DNA from: Glycomyces terrestris
GTDB lineage: Bacteria; Actinomycetota; Actinomycetes; Mycobacteriales; Micromonosporaceae
Reading direction: 5' to 3'
Assembly (NCBI RefSeq): GCF_003933745.1
Contig: NZ_RSEB01000005.1
Span: forward strand, 124,001 to 188,000
DNA: 64,000 nucleotides
Shown: piece after piece, positions 16,439 through 26,129 of the stretch
Layout of the letters: the number at the start of each line of letters is the position of its first letter
Numbering within the stretch: position 1 is the stretch's first letter
The notes under the pieces: model-generated
The model's database searches: none
What the model was told of the DNA's origin: nothing
Seen by the model: only the letters and a program-made list of their open reading frames with translations
Program-made: the position numbers and the translations under genes

Positions 16439-17896
16439 TTACCGCACGGTGACGGCCCACCGCTGATTGGCGGCGCCGGTGCAGGTGCTCTGGACGATGG
16501 CGGCGCCGTCGGCGGTGGAGGAGCCGCTGACCGAGACGCACAGGCCGGAGTGCTGGGCGACGATCAGGTGGCCGCCTCCGGCGGCGGCGCGGAGCGAGAA
16601 GCGCTGGTTGCCCCCGGCCCAGCAGCCCCACTGGCCGACGGGCGCGCCGCTGGCGGTGGACTGGTCGAGGACGTCCCAGCACTTGCCGGTGGCGGTGTTG
16701 GCGATGGAGCCGACCTTGGAGCCGGGGTAGACCGGGTCGAAGGTGAAGGCCTGGGGCGCGCCGTTCCAGCAGCCGTACTGGATGAGGGCGGTGCCGTCGG
16801 CGCCGGAGCCGGAGGGGACGTCGATGCACTTCCCGGAGCCGGCGTTGACGAACTTGGTGGAGTACGGGCTGCCGTCGTCGCTGCCGGCGACGCCTTGGAC
16901 GGTGCCCGCGGCGGCGTCGATGTTCAGGGTCGGGTACCAGGTCAGCGACATGGTGGTGCTGCTGGGGAAGGCGATGGGGAGCCAGACGTACTCGCTGTCC
17001 ATGGGCTTGCCGCCCCACTGGGGCCCCCAGCGGTCGCCCATGTAGAGGTAGCTGGTGCCGGCGGTGCCGCTGACGGTGGCGACGAAGGTCGGCTGGGAGC
17101 CGTAGGTGGTGGCGTCGCCGGCGTTGGACCAGCCGGACCAGGCGCCCTCGGGAAAGTTCGCGGTGGTCGCGTACCGGGTCTGGTTGGCGTTCCAGCCGGT
17201 GGCGCCGGAGGTGACGAGGAAGTAGACGCTGCCGCGCTTGAAGACGGCCGGGGCCTCGCGGTGGTAGCCGTCGAAGACGTGGACGAGCTCCTCGACGCCG
17301 AGGTAGTCGTCGGTGAGGCGGTAGACGTTGAGGTCGTAGTTGACGTCGGCGGCGGAGATGAGGTAGGCCTCGCCGTCGGTGTCGACGAACAGGGTCATGT
17401 CGCGGGAGTCGTAGCCGAGGGGGCGGAACGAGCCCTGGTAGTCGTAGTCGCCGTCGATGGTGTCGGAGACGGCCACGGCCACTTCGGCGTCGCCGTAGTC
17501 GACGCCGTTCTCCTTGTGGGCCCACAGGACGTACTTGTCGGTGGCGGCGTTGTAGATGACCTTGGGGCGCTCGATGTTCGCGGGCGAGAGCTCGGGGTCG
17601 GACTCGGCGCTGAGGATGTCGTTGCGGAAGGTCCAGTTCACCAGGTCGGTGCTGGAGTACATGCTGACCTGGTCGAAGAGGTAGCCGTTGCGCTGCTCGC
17701 CGACGAGGTAGTAGGTGTTCCCCTCCTTGAGGATGCCGCCGCCGTGGGCGTGCATGAGGTTGCCGGAGGTGTCGGTGATGGTCTGCCCGTTGTCGAACGG
17801 CACCGCGGCGGCTTCGGCCGGGGCGGGGGCGCCGAGGCCGAGGGCCGCGGTCGCGAGGGCGGTCGCCGCCGCGAGCGCGGCGAGCCTTTGGGACAT
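16439..17896 (-). CDS. Secreted GH43 glycosidase (exo-beta-1,3-galactanase-like) with C-terminal ricin-type CBM13
   Basis: A 485-residue exported enzyme. Residues 1-~30 are a signal peptide ending APAEAAA. Residues ~33-345 are a five-bladed GH43 propeller opening with [21 protein letters not shown], as in galactan 1,3-beta-galactosidases (subfamily 24-like). Residues ~350-485 are a ricin B lectin domain with three repeats whose Q-x-F/W signatures (QAFTF, QRFSL, QRWAV) are visible. This architecture is known from bacterial exo-1,3-galactanases acting on arabinogalactan side chains; the exact linkage is inference. A good promoter and a palindrome over the start site point to substrate-controlled expression. 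Confidence 0.85.
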   Translation of the reverse strand: MSQRLAALAAATALATAALGLGAPAPAEAAAVPFDNGQTITDTSGNLMHAHGGGILKEGNTYYLVGEQRNGYLFDQVSMYSSTDLVNWTFRNDILSAESDPELSPANIERPKVIYNAATDKYVLWAHKENGVDYGDAEVAVAVSDTIDGDYDYQGSFRPLGYDSRDMTLFVDTDGEAYLISAADVNYDLNVYRLTDDYLGVEELVHVFDGYHREAPAVFKRGSVYFLVTSGATGWNANQTRYATTANFPEGAWSGWSNAGDATTYGSQPTFVATVSGTAGTSYLYMGDRWGPQWGGKPMDSEYVWLPIAFPSSTTMSLTWYPTLNIDAAAGTVQGVAGSDDGSPYSTKFVNAGSGKCIDVPSGSGADGTALIQYGCWNGAPQAFTFDPVYPGSKVGSIANTATGKCWDVLDQSTASGAPVGQWGCWAGGNQRFSLRAAAGGGHLIVAQHSGLCVSVSGSSTADGAAIVQSTCTGAANQRWAVTVR

Positions 17897-17937
17897 CGTC
17901 GTCTCCTTCGCTTGGGCCCGGAGTCAGGGCCTGATTG

Positions 17938-17949
17938 ATCGATTTCGAT
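17938..17949 (-). promoter_or_regulatory. Palindromic operator candidate at the GH43 start site
   Basis: ATCGA-TT-TCGAT is a perfect inverted repeat directly after the -10, spanning the expected transcription start near 17942. A bound repressor would block initiation. No regulator gene is adjacent. Confidence 0.5.
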
Positions 17950-17977
17950 ATTTACACAGATGCCCCCGTCTTGTAAA
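17949..17977 (-). promoter_or_regulatory. Promoter of the GH43 gene
   Basis: TTTACA (17972-17977 on the complement), a 17-nt spacer and TAAATA (17949-17954) give a strong vegetative-type promoter ~50 nt before the start codon. Confidence 0.75.
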
Positions 17978-18351
17978 GACCCTTCGTCTAACGGGTTTAG
18001 TAACATATTCTTTCAATTTCTCCAAGAACCCGATAAAGCTACTCCCCAGTCATCCCCCATTCGGGCACATTCGAATCGTCAAGTAGGCGACACTTCCCGC
18101 GGAATTGTAATCGCGACTTGTCCGAATCGATCGGATACGCGCGAGACGTGCGCGGTCACGTACTCGCGCAAAATGGACATATGCCGACCTTGAAGTGACA
18201 CACCGTGATCGGCGGCCGCGTGCGGCAGGACACATGGCCTGCTCAAGGCCCGCTAAGGTGGATCCAGACAACCCGAATCGCCGAACGCACGACACTCCAT
18301 TGAAGAAGAGTCGATGCGCTTATCCGTCGTGCCCTTCAGGAGGCTAATCGA
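17978..18351. other. Intergenic low-GC island between divergent GH43 and gtrA
   Basis: About 370 bp with clearly lower GC than the surroundings (for example TTTAGTAACATATTCTTTC near 17995-18015). No gene is seen. A TAAGGT at 18254-18259 could be the -10 of the gtrA operon, but its -35 is weak. Confidence 0.4.
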
Positions 18352-18849
18352 ATGCGTCGGCTCCGGCCGCAATTGCTGCGGCTCGCCCGATTCTCAGGCG
18401 TCGGCCTGACCTGCTTCGCCATTCAAGCCGGGATACTCCTGGCCCTCGAGCGCCCCGGCGTGCCCGGCCCGGCCGCCAATGCGGTCGGGTTCCTCGCCTC
18501 GGCGCAGGTCAACTTCCTGCTGTCCACCTACGTCACGTGGGCCGACCGCCGCCGCCCGCGGACCGAGCCGTGGGGCCGGCGCTGGCTCTCCTTCCAGGCC
18601 ACCGTCGCGGTGAGCCTGGCCTGCAACACGGGCGTCTACGCCCTCGTCTCCGGATTCCTCCCGCCGGTCGCCGCCGCCGCGGCGGGGGTGTGCGCCGGGG
18701 CCCTCCTCACCTACCTCGCGAGCGACCACCTCGTCTTCCGCCGCCGCAGGGCGGAGCGGACCGACCACTATGGAGATTCAATTGACGATCATCGCCCCCC
18801 AGCCGCAGCACTCCCCGGTCCGGACGGCGGCGCCGCCGCCGCTGACTGA
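18352..18849 (+). CDS. GtrA-like membrane protein
   Basis: A 165-residue protein with four transmembrane helices. The N-terminal LARFSGVGLTCFAIQAGILLAL and the ASAQVNFLLSTYVTWADRR segment match the GtrA family, thought to flip or hold polyprenyl-phosphate-linked sugars. CAGGAGG precedes the ATG. The last ~27 codons overlap the start of the following glycosyltransferase in another frame. Position as first gene of a glycan operon supports a lipid-carrier role. Confidence 0.82.
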   Translation: MRRLRPQLLRLARFSGVGLTCFAIQAGILLALERPGVPGPAANAVGFLASAQVNFLLSTYVTWADRRRPRTEPWGRRWLSFQATVAVSLACNTGVYALVSGFLPPVAAAAAGVCAGALLTYLASDHLVFRRRRAERTDHYGDSIDDHRPPAAALPGPDGGAAAAD

Positions 18850-21121
18850 CGGCGTCGCCGTGGTCATGCCCGCCTACCGCGAGGAGGCGAACGTGGCCTC
18901 CACCGTGCAGGACTTCCTGTCCGTGCTCGTACGCGAGGGCGTCCCGCACGCGGTCGTCGTCGTCGACGACGGCAGCGACGACCGCACCGGCGCGATCATC
19001 GACCGGCTCGCCGCCGCCCACCCCGGCCGGGTGATCGCGGTCCACCACGAGCGCAACCAGGGCTACGGCGCGGCCGTGCGCACCGGCATCGAGGCCGCCC
19101 TGCGCCGCACCGGGTTCCGCGAGATCCTGCTGACCGACGCCGACTGCCAGTTCAAGGCCGCCGACCTGGTGCGCCTGCGCGAGCGCAAGAAGGAGGAGCG
19201 CGCCGACGCGGTCATCGGCTACCGCCGCCGGCGGGCCGACCCGTGGCGGCGGCGCCTGAACGCCAAGGTGTGGACGCTCCTGTGCAAGGCCCTGCTGCGC
19301 GTCCCCGGGCGCGACGTCGACTGCGCGTACAAGCTCATCGACCGCTCGCTCCTCCAGGACCTGCGCCTGTCCGGCGAGGCCGCCGCAATCTCCCCCGAGC
19401 TGCTGTGCCGCATCAGCGGCGACGGCGCCCGCATCGTCGAGCACCCCGTGGAGCACTACCCGCGCGAGCACGGGGAGCAGACCGGGGCGCGGCTGTCGGT
19501 CGTCGTCAAGTCGCTCGTGAGCCTCGCGGTCGTCTACGCCCACATGGTCCGCGACGCCCGCCGCCTCGGGTGGGCGCGCCGCCTCGCGTCCCCCAAGGAC
19601 CCCGGCGCGGCCCTGGTCGCCCTGGCGGCCGGCGCGATCGCGGTCGCCGCGTACCTCTACTTCGCCGACCACGGGTACCTGCTGGCGTACAAGGACGCGA
19701 ACTCGCACCTGCTCATCGCCAGGCGCGTCGTCGACAGCCCCACCGCCGGGCTGGCCCAGCTCGGCGGCGTGTGGCTCCCGCTCCCCCACCTGTTGGCGGC
19801 CCCGCTGTCGCTGTGGGAGGCGCTGTACCTCAACGGGTTCGCGGGCGCCGCGGTCTCGATGGCGTCGTACGTCGTCGCCGTGCGGTTCCTGTTCGCGCAC
19901 GGGCGCTCGCTCGCGGGCCACTGGGCCGGGGGCCTCACCGCCGCGGGCCTGTTCGCGCTCAACCCGAACGTGCTGTACCTCCAGGCCACGGCCATGACCG
20001 AGCTGCTGCTGTTCGCGTGCGCGATCGTCGCGCTCCACTACCTCCACGAGTGGTGCACCGAGGGCCGGCTGCGCGACCTCTCGCTCGCCTCCGGCGCGGT
20101 CCTGGCCGCGACCCTGACCCGCTACGAGGGCTGGATCCTCTGCGGCGTCGCGGGACTCGTCGTCGCCGTCACCGCGCTGCGCCGCCACCGCCGGTACGCG
20201 CACACCGAGGGGTCGGTCGTCGTCTTCGGGTTCGTCGCCGGCGCCGGCGTCATCGGCTGGATGGCCTGGAACCTCGCGATCTTCGGCGACGCCATGAACT
20301 GGAAGTCCGGCGAGTACGCCGACTCCTCGCTGTGGGTCGCCGAGGGCGAGGCCAACGTCGGCTCGCTGCCCACCGCGATGGAGACGTACGGCCTCGCCTC
20401 CCTGCACAACCTCGGGATCGCCACGGCCGCCCTGGGCCTGGCCGGACTCGTCCTCTACGCCGTCCACAAGCGGCTGAAGTCGAGGTGGCTGACGCCCTAC
20501 GCGATGCTCGTGTTCGCGCCGTTCTTCGTGTGGGCCCTGTACACCGGCGAGCGGCCCCTCCACGTCAAGGAGGTCATGGGCGCGCTCTACAACGTGCGCT
20601 TCGGCCTCATCATGCTCATCCCCGCCGCGGTCTTCGCCGGGTACCTCGTCGGGAAGCTCGTGCCCCGGCTCCCGGGCCGGCGCCTCGCGGCCGCCGCGCT
20701 CGCCGGGTCCGCCGTCGCCGGCGCGACCCTCGCCGTCGACGGCGCGGTCACCCTCGACGAGGCCGTCGAGTACCGCGCCAGCGGCTGGGAGGCCGACAAC
20801 GCGGCCGTCGCCGCGTGGCTGCGCGAGCACCACGACGGCGGCACCACGCTCATGATGTCGTTCGAGAACGAGTCGGTGACCTTCGAGTCCCAGGTGCCCA
20901 CCGGCTCGCTCGTCTACGAGGGCTCGTACCGGATCTGGGAGGAGGCGCTCGCGGACCCGCACGCCGCGGGGGTCGAGTGGATCTACATGCGGGCCACGCC
21001 CGGCGCCGAGGACGACGTCTGGGAGGCCCTGTGGGGCACCGAGGCCCTCGACGAGCACTACGAACTGGTCTACGACGAGGGCGACCGCCTCGTCTACCGC
21101 GCCGAGGACGGTGCCGCGTGA
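18770..21121 (+). CDS. Fusion of DPM-like GT2 glycosyltransferase and polytopic membrane glycosyltransferase-like module
   Basis: A 783-residue protein. Residues ~27-245 are a GT2 domain: VAVVMPAYREEANV, VVVDDGSDD (metal-binding Asp region), then TDADCQFK, as in dolichyl/polyprenyl-phosphate-mannose synthases. Residues ~280-660 hold about ten membrane helices with an acidic luminal loop ahead (YKDANSHLLIARR), resembling GT39/GT83 family C enzymes, and the end is an extracytoplasmic domain. One chain could therefore both charge a lipid carrier and use it. The start codon at 18770 lies inside gtrA with weak ribosome binding site; a later start near 18860 is possible. Confidence 0.78.
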   Translation: MEIQLTIIAPQPQHSPVRTAAPPPLTDGVAVVMPAYREEANVASTVQDFLSVLVREGVPHAVVVVDDGSDDRTGAIIDRLAAAHPGRVIAVHHERNQGYGAAVRTGIEAALRRTGFREILLTDADCQFKAADLVRLRERKKEERADAVIGYRRRRADPWRRRLNAKVWTLLCKALLRVPGRDVDCAYKLIDRSLLQDLRLSGEAAAISPELLCRISGDGARIVEHPVEHYPREHGEQTGARLSVVVKSLVSLAVVYAHMVRDARRLGWARRLASPKDPGAALVALAAGAIAVAAYLYFADHGYLLAYKDANSHLLIARRVVDSPTAGLAQLGGVWLPLPHLLAAPLSLWEALYLNGFAGAAVSMASYVVAVRFLFAHGRSLAGHWAGGLTAAGLFALNPNVLYLQATAMTELLLFACAIVALHYLHEWCTEGRLRDLSLASGAVLAATLTRYEGWILCGVAGLVVAVTALRRHRRYAHTEGSVVVFGFVAGAGVIGWMAWNLAIFGDAMNWKSGEYADSSLWVAEGEANVGSLPTAMETYGLASLHNLGIATAALGLAGLVLYAVHKRLKSRWLTPYAMLVFAPFFVWALYTGERPLHVKEVMGALYNVRFGLIMLIPAAVFAGYLVGKLVPRLPGRRLAAAALAGSAVAGATLAVDGAVTLDEAVEYRASGWEADNAAVAAWLREHHDGGTTLMMSFENESVTFESQVPTGSLVYEGSYRIWEEALADPHAAGVEWIYMRATPGAEDDVWEALWGTEALDEHYELVYDEGDRLVYRAEDGAA

Positions 21122-22557
21122 ACCCCGACGCCCCGCCCGCCGGCCTGAGCGCCCAGCGGCTCCTCTCCACCGGCCAGACCGCCCTCGCGCTCGGCGCCGC
21201 CGGATTCGTCGCCGCCGCGATCGCGGTCGACCTGCTCACCGGGTTCGGGCCCAGCCCGCTCCAGTGGGCGCAGGGCGGCATGTTCGCCCTCATCGTCCTC
21301 TACCTCGCCGTCATCGGGTTCAAGCTCGCCATGGTCCTCGGCTCCGGCCGGTCGACCGCGATGCGCTTCGAACCCGGCGCGCTGGAGACGTTCCCCGACG
21401 CCGAACTCCCCCGGTACACGGTCCTGGTGCCGCTGTACCGGGAGGCCGCGGTCGTGCCCGGCCTCGTGCGCCGCCTCTCGGCCCTCGACTACCCGCAGGA
21501 GAAGCTGGAGATCCTGCTCCTGGTCGAGGCCGACGACGGTGAGACGCGGACCGCGCTCGCCGCGCAGGACCTCGGCCCCGCCTTCAGGACGGTGGTCGTG
21601 CCCGACACGCAGCCGAAGACGAAGCCCAAGGCGTGCAACGTCGGGCTCGCCCGCGCCACCGGCGAGCTGTGCGTCATCTTCGACGCCGAGGACCGGCCCG
21701 ACCCCGACCAGCTCCGCAAGGCCGCGCTCGCGTTCCGGATCCTCCCGGACCGGGTCGTGTGCGTGCAGGCCGAGCTCCAGTACTGGAACCCGTGGACGAA
21801 CTGGCTCACCACCTGCTTCTCGGCCGAGTACGCCACGAACTTCAGCCTCACCCTCCACGGCATGGACCGGCACCGGCTCGCGATCCCCTTGGGCGGCACG
21901 TCGAACCACTTCCGGATCGACGCGCTGCGCGACCTCGGCGGCTGGGACCCGTTCAACGTCACCGAGGACGCCGACCTCGGCATCCGCATCGCCCGGCGCG
22001 GCTGGGACGTGCGCATGATCGTCTCGGTCACCGAGGAGGAGGCGAACTCCCGCCTCGGCAACTGGATCCGCCAGCGCAGCAGGTGGATCAAGGGCTACCT
22101 CCAGACGTGGCTGGTGCACTCGCGGCAGCCGTACCGGCTGTGGCGGGAGCTGGGGACCCGCAAGACCCTGGCGATCCACCTGACGCTCGGGTTCTCGACC
22201 GTGACGACGCTGGTCAACCCGCTCATGTGGGCGATGACGCTGTCCTACTTCGTGTTCGGGCCGCAGTGGATGGAGCCGCTGTTCCCGCCGGCCGTCCTGT
22301 ACGGCGGCATGTTCGCGATGATCGCGGGCAACGCGCTCATGTGCTACGCGCTCATGCTCGGCTGCCTCAAGCGCGGCCTGTACGCGGCGGTGCGGGCGAT
22401 GCTCACGGTGCCCCTGTACTGGGGGCTGATGAGCGTGGCCGCGTACAAGGCGTTCGGGCAGCTGCTGCGGCCCAGCAAGCGCCACTTCTGGGAGTTGACG
22501 GTCCACGGCCTGGACACGTCGGACGAGGCCGACGAGGAGGTCGTCCATGCCCGGTAG
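21118..22557 (+). CDS. Processive-type membrane GT2 glycosyltransferase
   Basis: A 479-residue enzyme related to cellulose synthase/hyaluronan synthase-like GT2 proteins. Two N-terminal helices precede a cytosolic GT2 domain with YTVLVPLYREAAVV, LVEADDGETR, IFDAEDRPDPDQL (the DxD-like site), TEDADLGIRI and QRSRWIKGYLQTW (the QxxRW site typical of processive transferases), followed by four helices. It starts at a GTG that overlaps the preceding stop (GTGA) and ends 11 bp into the next gene, so translation is coupled. The sugar donor cannot be told. Confidence 0.85.
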   Translation: MNPDAPPAGLSAQRLLSTGQTALALGAAGFVAAAIAVDLLTGFGPSPLQWAQGGMFALIVLYLAVIGFKLAMVLGSGRSTAMRFEPGALETFPDAELPRYTVLVPLYREAAVVPGLVRRLSALDYPQEKLEILLLVEADDGETRTALAAQDLGPAFRTVVVPDTQPKTKPKACNVGLARATGELCVIFDAEDRPDPDQLRKAALAFRILPDRVVCVQAELQYWNPWTNWLTTCFSAEYATNFSLTLHGMDRHRLAIPLGGTSNHFRIDALRDLGGWDPFNVTEDADLGIRIARRGWDVRMIVSVTEEEANSRLGNWIRQRSRWIKGYLQTWLVHSRQPYRLWRELGTRKTLAIHLTLGFSTVTTLVNPLMWAMTLSYFVFGPQWMEPLFPPAVLYGGMFAMIAGNALMCYALMLGCLKRGLYAAVRAMLTVPLYWGLMSVAAYKAFGQLLRPSKRHFWELTVHGLDTSDEADEEVVHAR

Positions 22558-25500
22558 GAGGCTGGGCCGCTTGGCGGTCGGGGCCGTCGTGGGCGCCGCG
22601 CTGCTGACGGCGCCGGGGGCGGCGGAGGCGGCGCCCCCGGACGAGTTCGAGAAGCTGCTCGTGGTGGGCGGCCTGGAGGAGCCGACGTCGTTCCGGTTCA
22701 CGCCCGACGGGGACGTCCTGGTGGCGGAGAAGAACGGCGACATCGAGCTGGTGCACGACGGTGTCCTGCACGAGCACCCGCTGATCGAGCTGGCGACGGC
22801 CGGGTCGGACGAGCGGGGGCTCCTGGGCCTCGAGCTCGACCCGGACTTCGCGTCGAACGGGTACGTGTACGTGGGCTACACGGCCGCGGACAACCTCGAC
22901 CGGTTGAGCCGCTTCACGATGAGCGGGCACGCGATCGATCCGGGCTCGGAGCTGGTGCTCATCCAGTCGCAGCAGGACGCGAACGTGTTCCACCACTCCG
23001 GGAGCGTCAAGTTCGGGCCGGACGGGAAGCTGTACTGGACGCTCGGGATGAACACGAACAACCAGAACCCGCCGAACCTGGGGAACGTGCACGGCAAGAT
23101 GCACCGCGTCAACGCCGACGGCTCGATCCCGCCGGACAACCCGTTCGTGGACACGCCGGGGGCCGAGCCGTCGGTGTGGGCGTACGGGCTGCGGAACTCG
23201 TTCCGCTGGGACTTCGTCCCCAGTGGACCGAACGCGGGGAGCGCGCTCGCCGGCGACGTGGGCGGCTCGGAGTGGGAGGAGCTCAACCTCGTCGAGCGCG
23301 GCGCGAACTACGGCTGGCCGCACGTCGAGGGCGTGTGCGCGGACTGCCCGTACGCGCAGCCGGTGTACGCGTACCCGCACACGGCGCCGCCCGCGAGCGC
23401 GGGCTCGATCTCCGCGGTCGAGGTGTACGAGGGCGGCCTGCTCGGGCCCGCGTTCGAGGACGCGGTGTTCATCGCGGACTACACGCTCGGGTTCGTGAAG
23501 TACCTGGAGATGGACGAGGCGTTCGAGACCGTGGTCGCGGTGCACGACTTCGACACCGAGGCGGGCACGCCGGTCGAGCTCCAGACGGGCCCGGACGGGG
23601 CGCTGTACCAGTTGAACATCTACCCCGGTGAGCTGTATCGGATCGCGCCCTCGGGCGGGAACCGGACGCCGGTCGCCGCGGCGGCCGCGACGCCGGACAG
23701 CGGGTACGGGCCCCTGGAGGTGGCGTTCTCGTCGGCGGGGTCGTCGGACCCCGACGGCGACGCGCTGGCCTACGAGTGGGACTTCGGCGACGGCACCGGC
23801 GCGACCGGGCCCGACCCGGTCCACACCTACGCCGCGGACGGCGTGTACCAGGCGGTGCTGACCGTCTCCGACGGCCAGAAGACGGCGTCGGCCCAGGTCG
23901 AGGTCCAGGTGGGGAACACCAGGCCGGAGGCGGTGGTGCTGACGCCCGCGGCGGGGCTGACGTACGACGGCGGGGACGTCGTCGCGTTCTCGGGCGAGGC
24001 GACCGACCCCGAGGACGGGGCGCTGGGCGCGGCCTCGCTGTCGTGGACGGTGCAGTTCCACCACGCCGACCACGTGCACCCGTTCCACGGGCCGGCCGAG
24101 GGCGCGGGCGGCGAGATCACGATCCCGACCGCGCCGCACGGCGGGGACAACACGTTCTACCGGATCACGTTGACCGCCACCGACTCCGGGGGCCTGACGG
24201 ACACGGCCTCCGTGGACGTGCACCCGAACACGGTCGAGGTCGCGATCGCGACCGATCCGCCGGGGCTCGAGTTCACGCTCGACGGGCGGCCGCTCGAGTC
24301 GGCGGCGAAGCGGATGGTCGTGGGCACCGAGTACGTGCTCGGGGCCGAGTCGCCGCAGTACGCCGGGGACGACCGCTACCGGTTCGCGGGCTGGTCCACC
24401 GGCGCCGGGCAGCAGCACGTGTTCACGGTCCCGGCCGAGGACACCGCAGTGACGGCCGTGTTCGAGGAACTCCCGTACCCGCCCGAGCCGTGGGAGTCGA
24501 CCGACGTCGGGGAGCGGACCCAGCTGGGGCTCAGCAGCTTCGACCCGGGCGGCCCCGGCGGCGGCGCGTTCGCGGTGACCGGCGCGGGCTGGGACGTCTG
24601 GGGCGGCACGGACGAGTTCCACTTCGTGCACCGGGCGCTCGCCGGGGACGGCTCGATCACGGCCCGGCTCACCGCGCAGGGGAACACGAACCCGTGGGCG
24701 AAGGCCGGCGTCATGGTCAAGGAGTCGGCGGCCGAAGGGGCCCCGTACGCCGCGATCGCTGTCACGCCCGAGCACGGCGCGCACTTCCAGGCCGACTTCG
24801 GCACGGACGGCGGCGGGTTCGCGTACGAGGCCGGGAGCGCCTGGCTGCGCCTGACCCGCGCGGGCGACCTGTTCACCGCCGAGCTGTCGCCGGACGGCGA
24901 GACGTGGACGGTAATCGGCTCCGCGGAGGTCCCGATGGCGGCGGGCGCGCAGGTCGGGCTGTTCGCGACCGCGCACGACAACACGCGGTTCTCGACGGCG
25001 GTGTTCGACCACGTGGCGGTGGCCGCGGCGCCGCCGGAGCTCACGTGCGCCGACGTGGGCGACCCGGCGCTGGCCGGTTCGGCCGCGTTCGGCCCGGACG
25101 GGTCGGTGGCGCTCACGGGCGCGGGCGACGACGTCTGGGGCGACGCCGACCAGTTCCACTACTGCTACCGGGAGCTCGCCGGCGACGGCGAGATCATCGC
25201 GCGGGTCGCGTCCCTGGAGCACACCAACGACTGGGCGAAGGCCGGGGTCATGGTGAAGTCGGGGCCGACCGAGGGCGCGGCGTACGCGGCGGCGATGGCG
25301 ACCGCGGCGGAGGGCGTGCACTTCCAGACGGCCTTCGACCGGGACGTGGACGGCCCGGCCGCCGCCGCGCCGGTGTGGCTGCGCCTGGTCCGCGACGGGG
25401 ACACGGTCACGGCCTACCACTCCGCGGACGGCGCGTCCTGGGAGCCGTTCGCGAGCGCCGCGGTCGTGGGGCCGGCGACGATCGGTCTGTTCGTGACCTC

Positions 25501-26092
25501 GCACGACGGCAGCGCGCTGAGCACCGCCGTGTTCGACTCGGTCGTCGTGCGCGACACGGCGCCCGCCGTCCCGGAGCCGTGGACGTGCGCCGACGTGGGC
25601 GGGCCGCGGATGCCCGGCGACGCCGTCGCCGCGGGCGGGACGTGGACGATCGTGGGCGCGGGCGACGACATCTGGGGCGACGCCGACCAGTTCCACTACT
25701 GCCACCAGCCGCTCGCCGGCGACGGGCAGATCACCGCGCGCGTGGTCTCCCAGGAGCACACGGACGACTGGGCGAAGGCCGGGGTGATGGTCAAGGCCGC
25801 GCCGGAGGCGGGCGCGGAGTACGCGCTGCTGGCGGTGACGCCCGCGAACGGCGTGCACCTCCAGTCCGGTTTCGACACCGACACCGCCGGGACGGCGGCG
25901 GGCGCGCCTATGTGGCTGCGGCTCAGCCGGACCGGTGACACGGTGACGGCCTCCTGGTCGGCCGACGGCGAGGTCTGGTCGGTGTTCGGCACCGTCGAGC
26001 TCGCGGGCGCGGCGACGATGGGCCTGTTCGTCACCTCGCACGACGGCTCCGATCCGGGCACGGCCGTGTTCGACTCGGTGGCCGTGGCGTAG
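22547..26092 (+). CDS. Secreted sorbosone/glucose-dehydrogenase-like beta-propeller protein with PKD and three tandem C-terminal domains
   Basis: An 1181-residue exported protein. Signal peptide 1-~28. Residues ~38-365 form a PQQ sugar dehydrogenase-like propeller (DGDVLVAEKNGDIELV, ERGLLGLELDPDF, the catalytic-type HHSG, AYGLRNSFRWDF, GANYGWPHVEG). Residues ~370-455 are a PKD domain (YEWDFGDGTGATG). A further beta domain and a PEGA-like region lead to three ~180-residue repeats (starts near 652, 833, 1014), each with a GAG-D-x-WG motif, W-A-K-A-G-VMVK, and a terminal VFDSVAV-like strand, as in DUF1349/lectin-like modules. It may bind or oxidise wall-linked sugars. It is the last gene of the gtrA operon. 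Confidence 0.82.
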   Translation: MPGRRLGRLAVGAVVGAALLTAPGAAEAAPPDEFEKLLVVGGLEEPTSFRFTPDGDVLVAEKNGDIELVHDGVLHEHPLIELATAGSDERGLLGLELDPDFASNGYVYVGYTAADNLDRLSRFTMSGHAIDPGSELVLIQSQQDANVFHHSGSVKFGPDGKLYWTLGMNTNNQNPPNLGNVHGKMHRVNADGSIPPDNPFVDTPGAEPSVWAYGLRNSFRWDFVPSGPNAGSALAGDVGGSEWEELNLVERGANYGWPHVEGVCADCPYAQPVYAYPHTAPPASAGSISAVEVYEGGLLGPAFEDAVFIADYTLGFVKYLEMDEAFETVVAVHDFDTEAGTPVELQTGPDGALYQLNIYPGELYRIAPSGGNRTPVAAAAATPDSGYGPLEVAFSSAGSSDPDGDALAYEWDFGDGTGATGPDPVHTYAADGVYQAVLTVSDGQKTASAQVEVQVGNTRPEAVVLTPAAGLTYDGGDVVAFSGEATDPEDGALGAASLSWTVQFHHADHVHPFHGPAEGAGGEITIPTAPHGGDNTFYRITLTATDSGGLTDTASVDVHPNTVEVAIATDPPGLEFTLDGRPLESAAKRMVVGTEYVLGAESPQYAGDDRYRFAGWSTGAGQQHVFTVPAEDTAVTAVFEELPYPPEPWESTDVGERTQLGLSSFDPGGPGGGAFAVTGAGWDVWGGTDEFHFVHRALAGDGSITARLTAQGNTNPWAKAGVMVKESAAEGAPYAAIAVTPEHGAHFQADFGTDGGGFAYEAGSAWLRLTRAGDLFTAELSPDGETWTVIGSAEVPMAAGAQVGLFATAHDNTRFSTAVFDHVAVAAAPPELTCADVGDPALAGSAAFGPDGSVALTGAGDDVWGDADQFHYCYRELAGDGEIIARVASLEHTNDWAKAGVMVKSGPTEGAAYAAAMATAAEGVHFQTAFDRDVDGPAAAAPVWLRLVRDGDTVTAYHSADGASWEPFASAAVVGPATIGLFVTSHDGSALSTAVFDSVVVRDTAPAVPEPWTCADVGGPRMPGDAVAAGGTWTIVGAGDDIWGDADQFHYCHQPLAGDGQITARVVSQEHTDDWAKAGVMVKAAPEAGAEYALLAVTPANGVHLQSGFDTDTAGTAAGAPMWLRLSRTGDTVTASWSADGEVWSVFGTVELAGAATMGLFVTSHDGSDPGTAVFDSVAVA
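24500..26089 (+). repeat. Three ~540-bp in-frame tandem repeats
   Basis: Repeats start near 24500, 25043 and 25588. Repeats 2 and 3 are more alike and share two cysteines (in TCADVG and FHYC) that repeat 1 lacks (STDVGE and FHFV), suggesting recent duplication of a disulfide-bearing copy. Confidence 0.75.
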
Positions 26093-26129
26093 ACCGGCGC
26101 CGGGGGGCTGCGGAAACCCTCCGGCGCCC

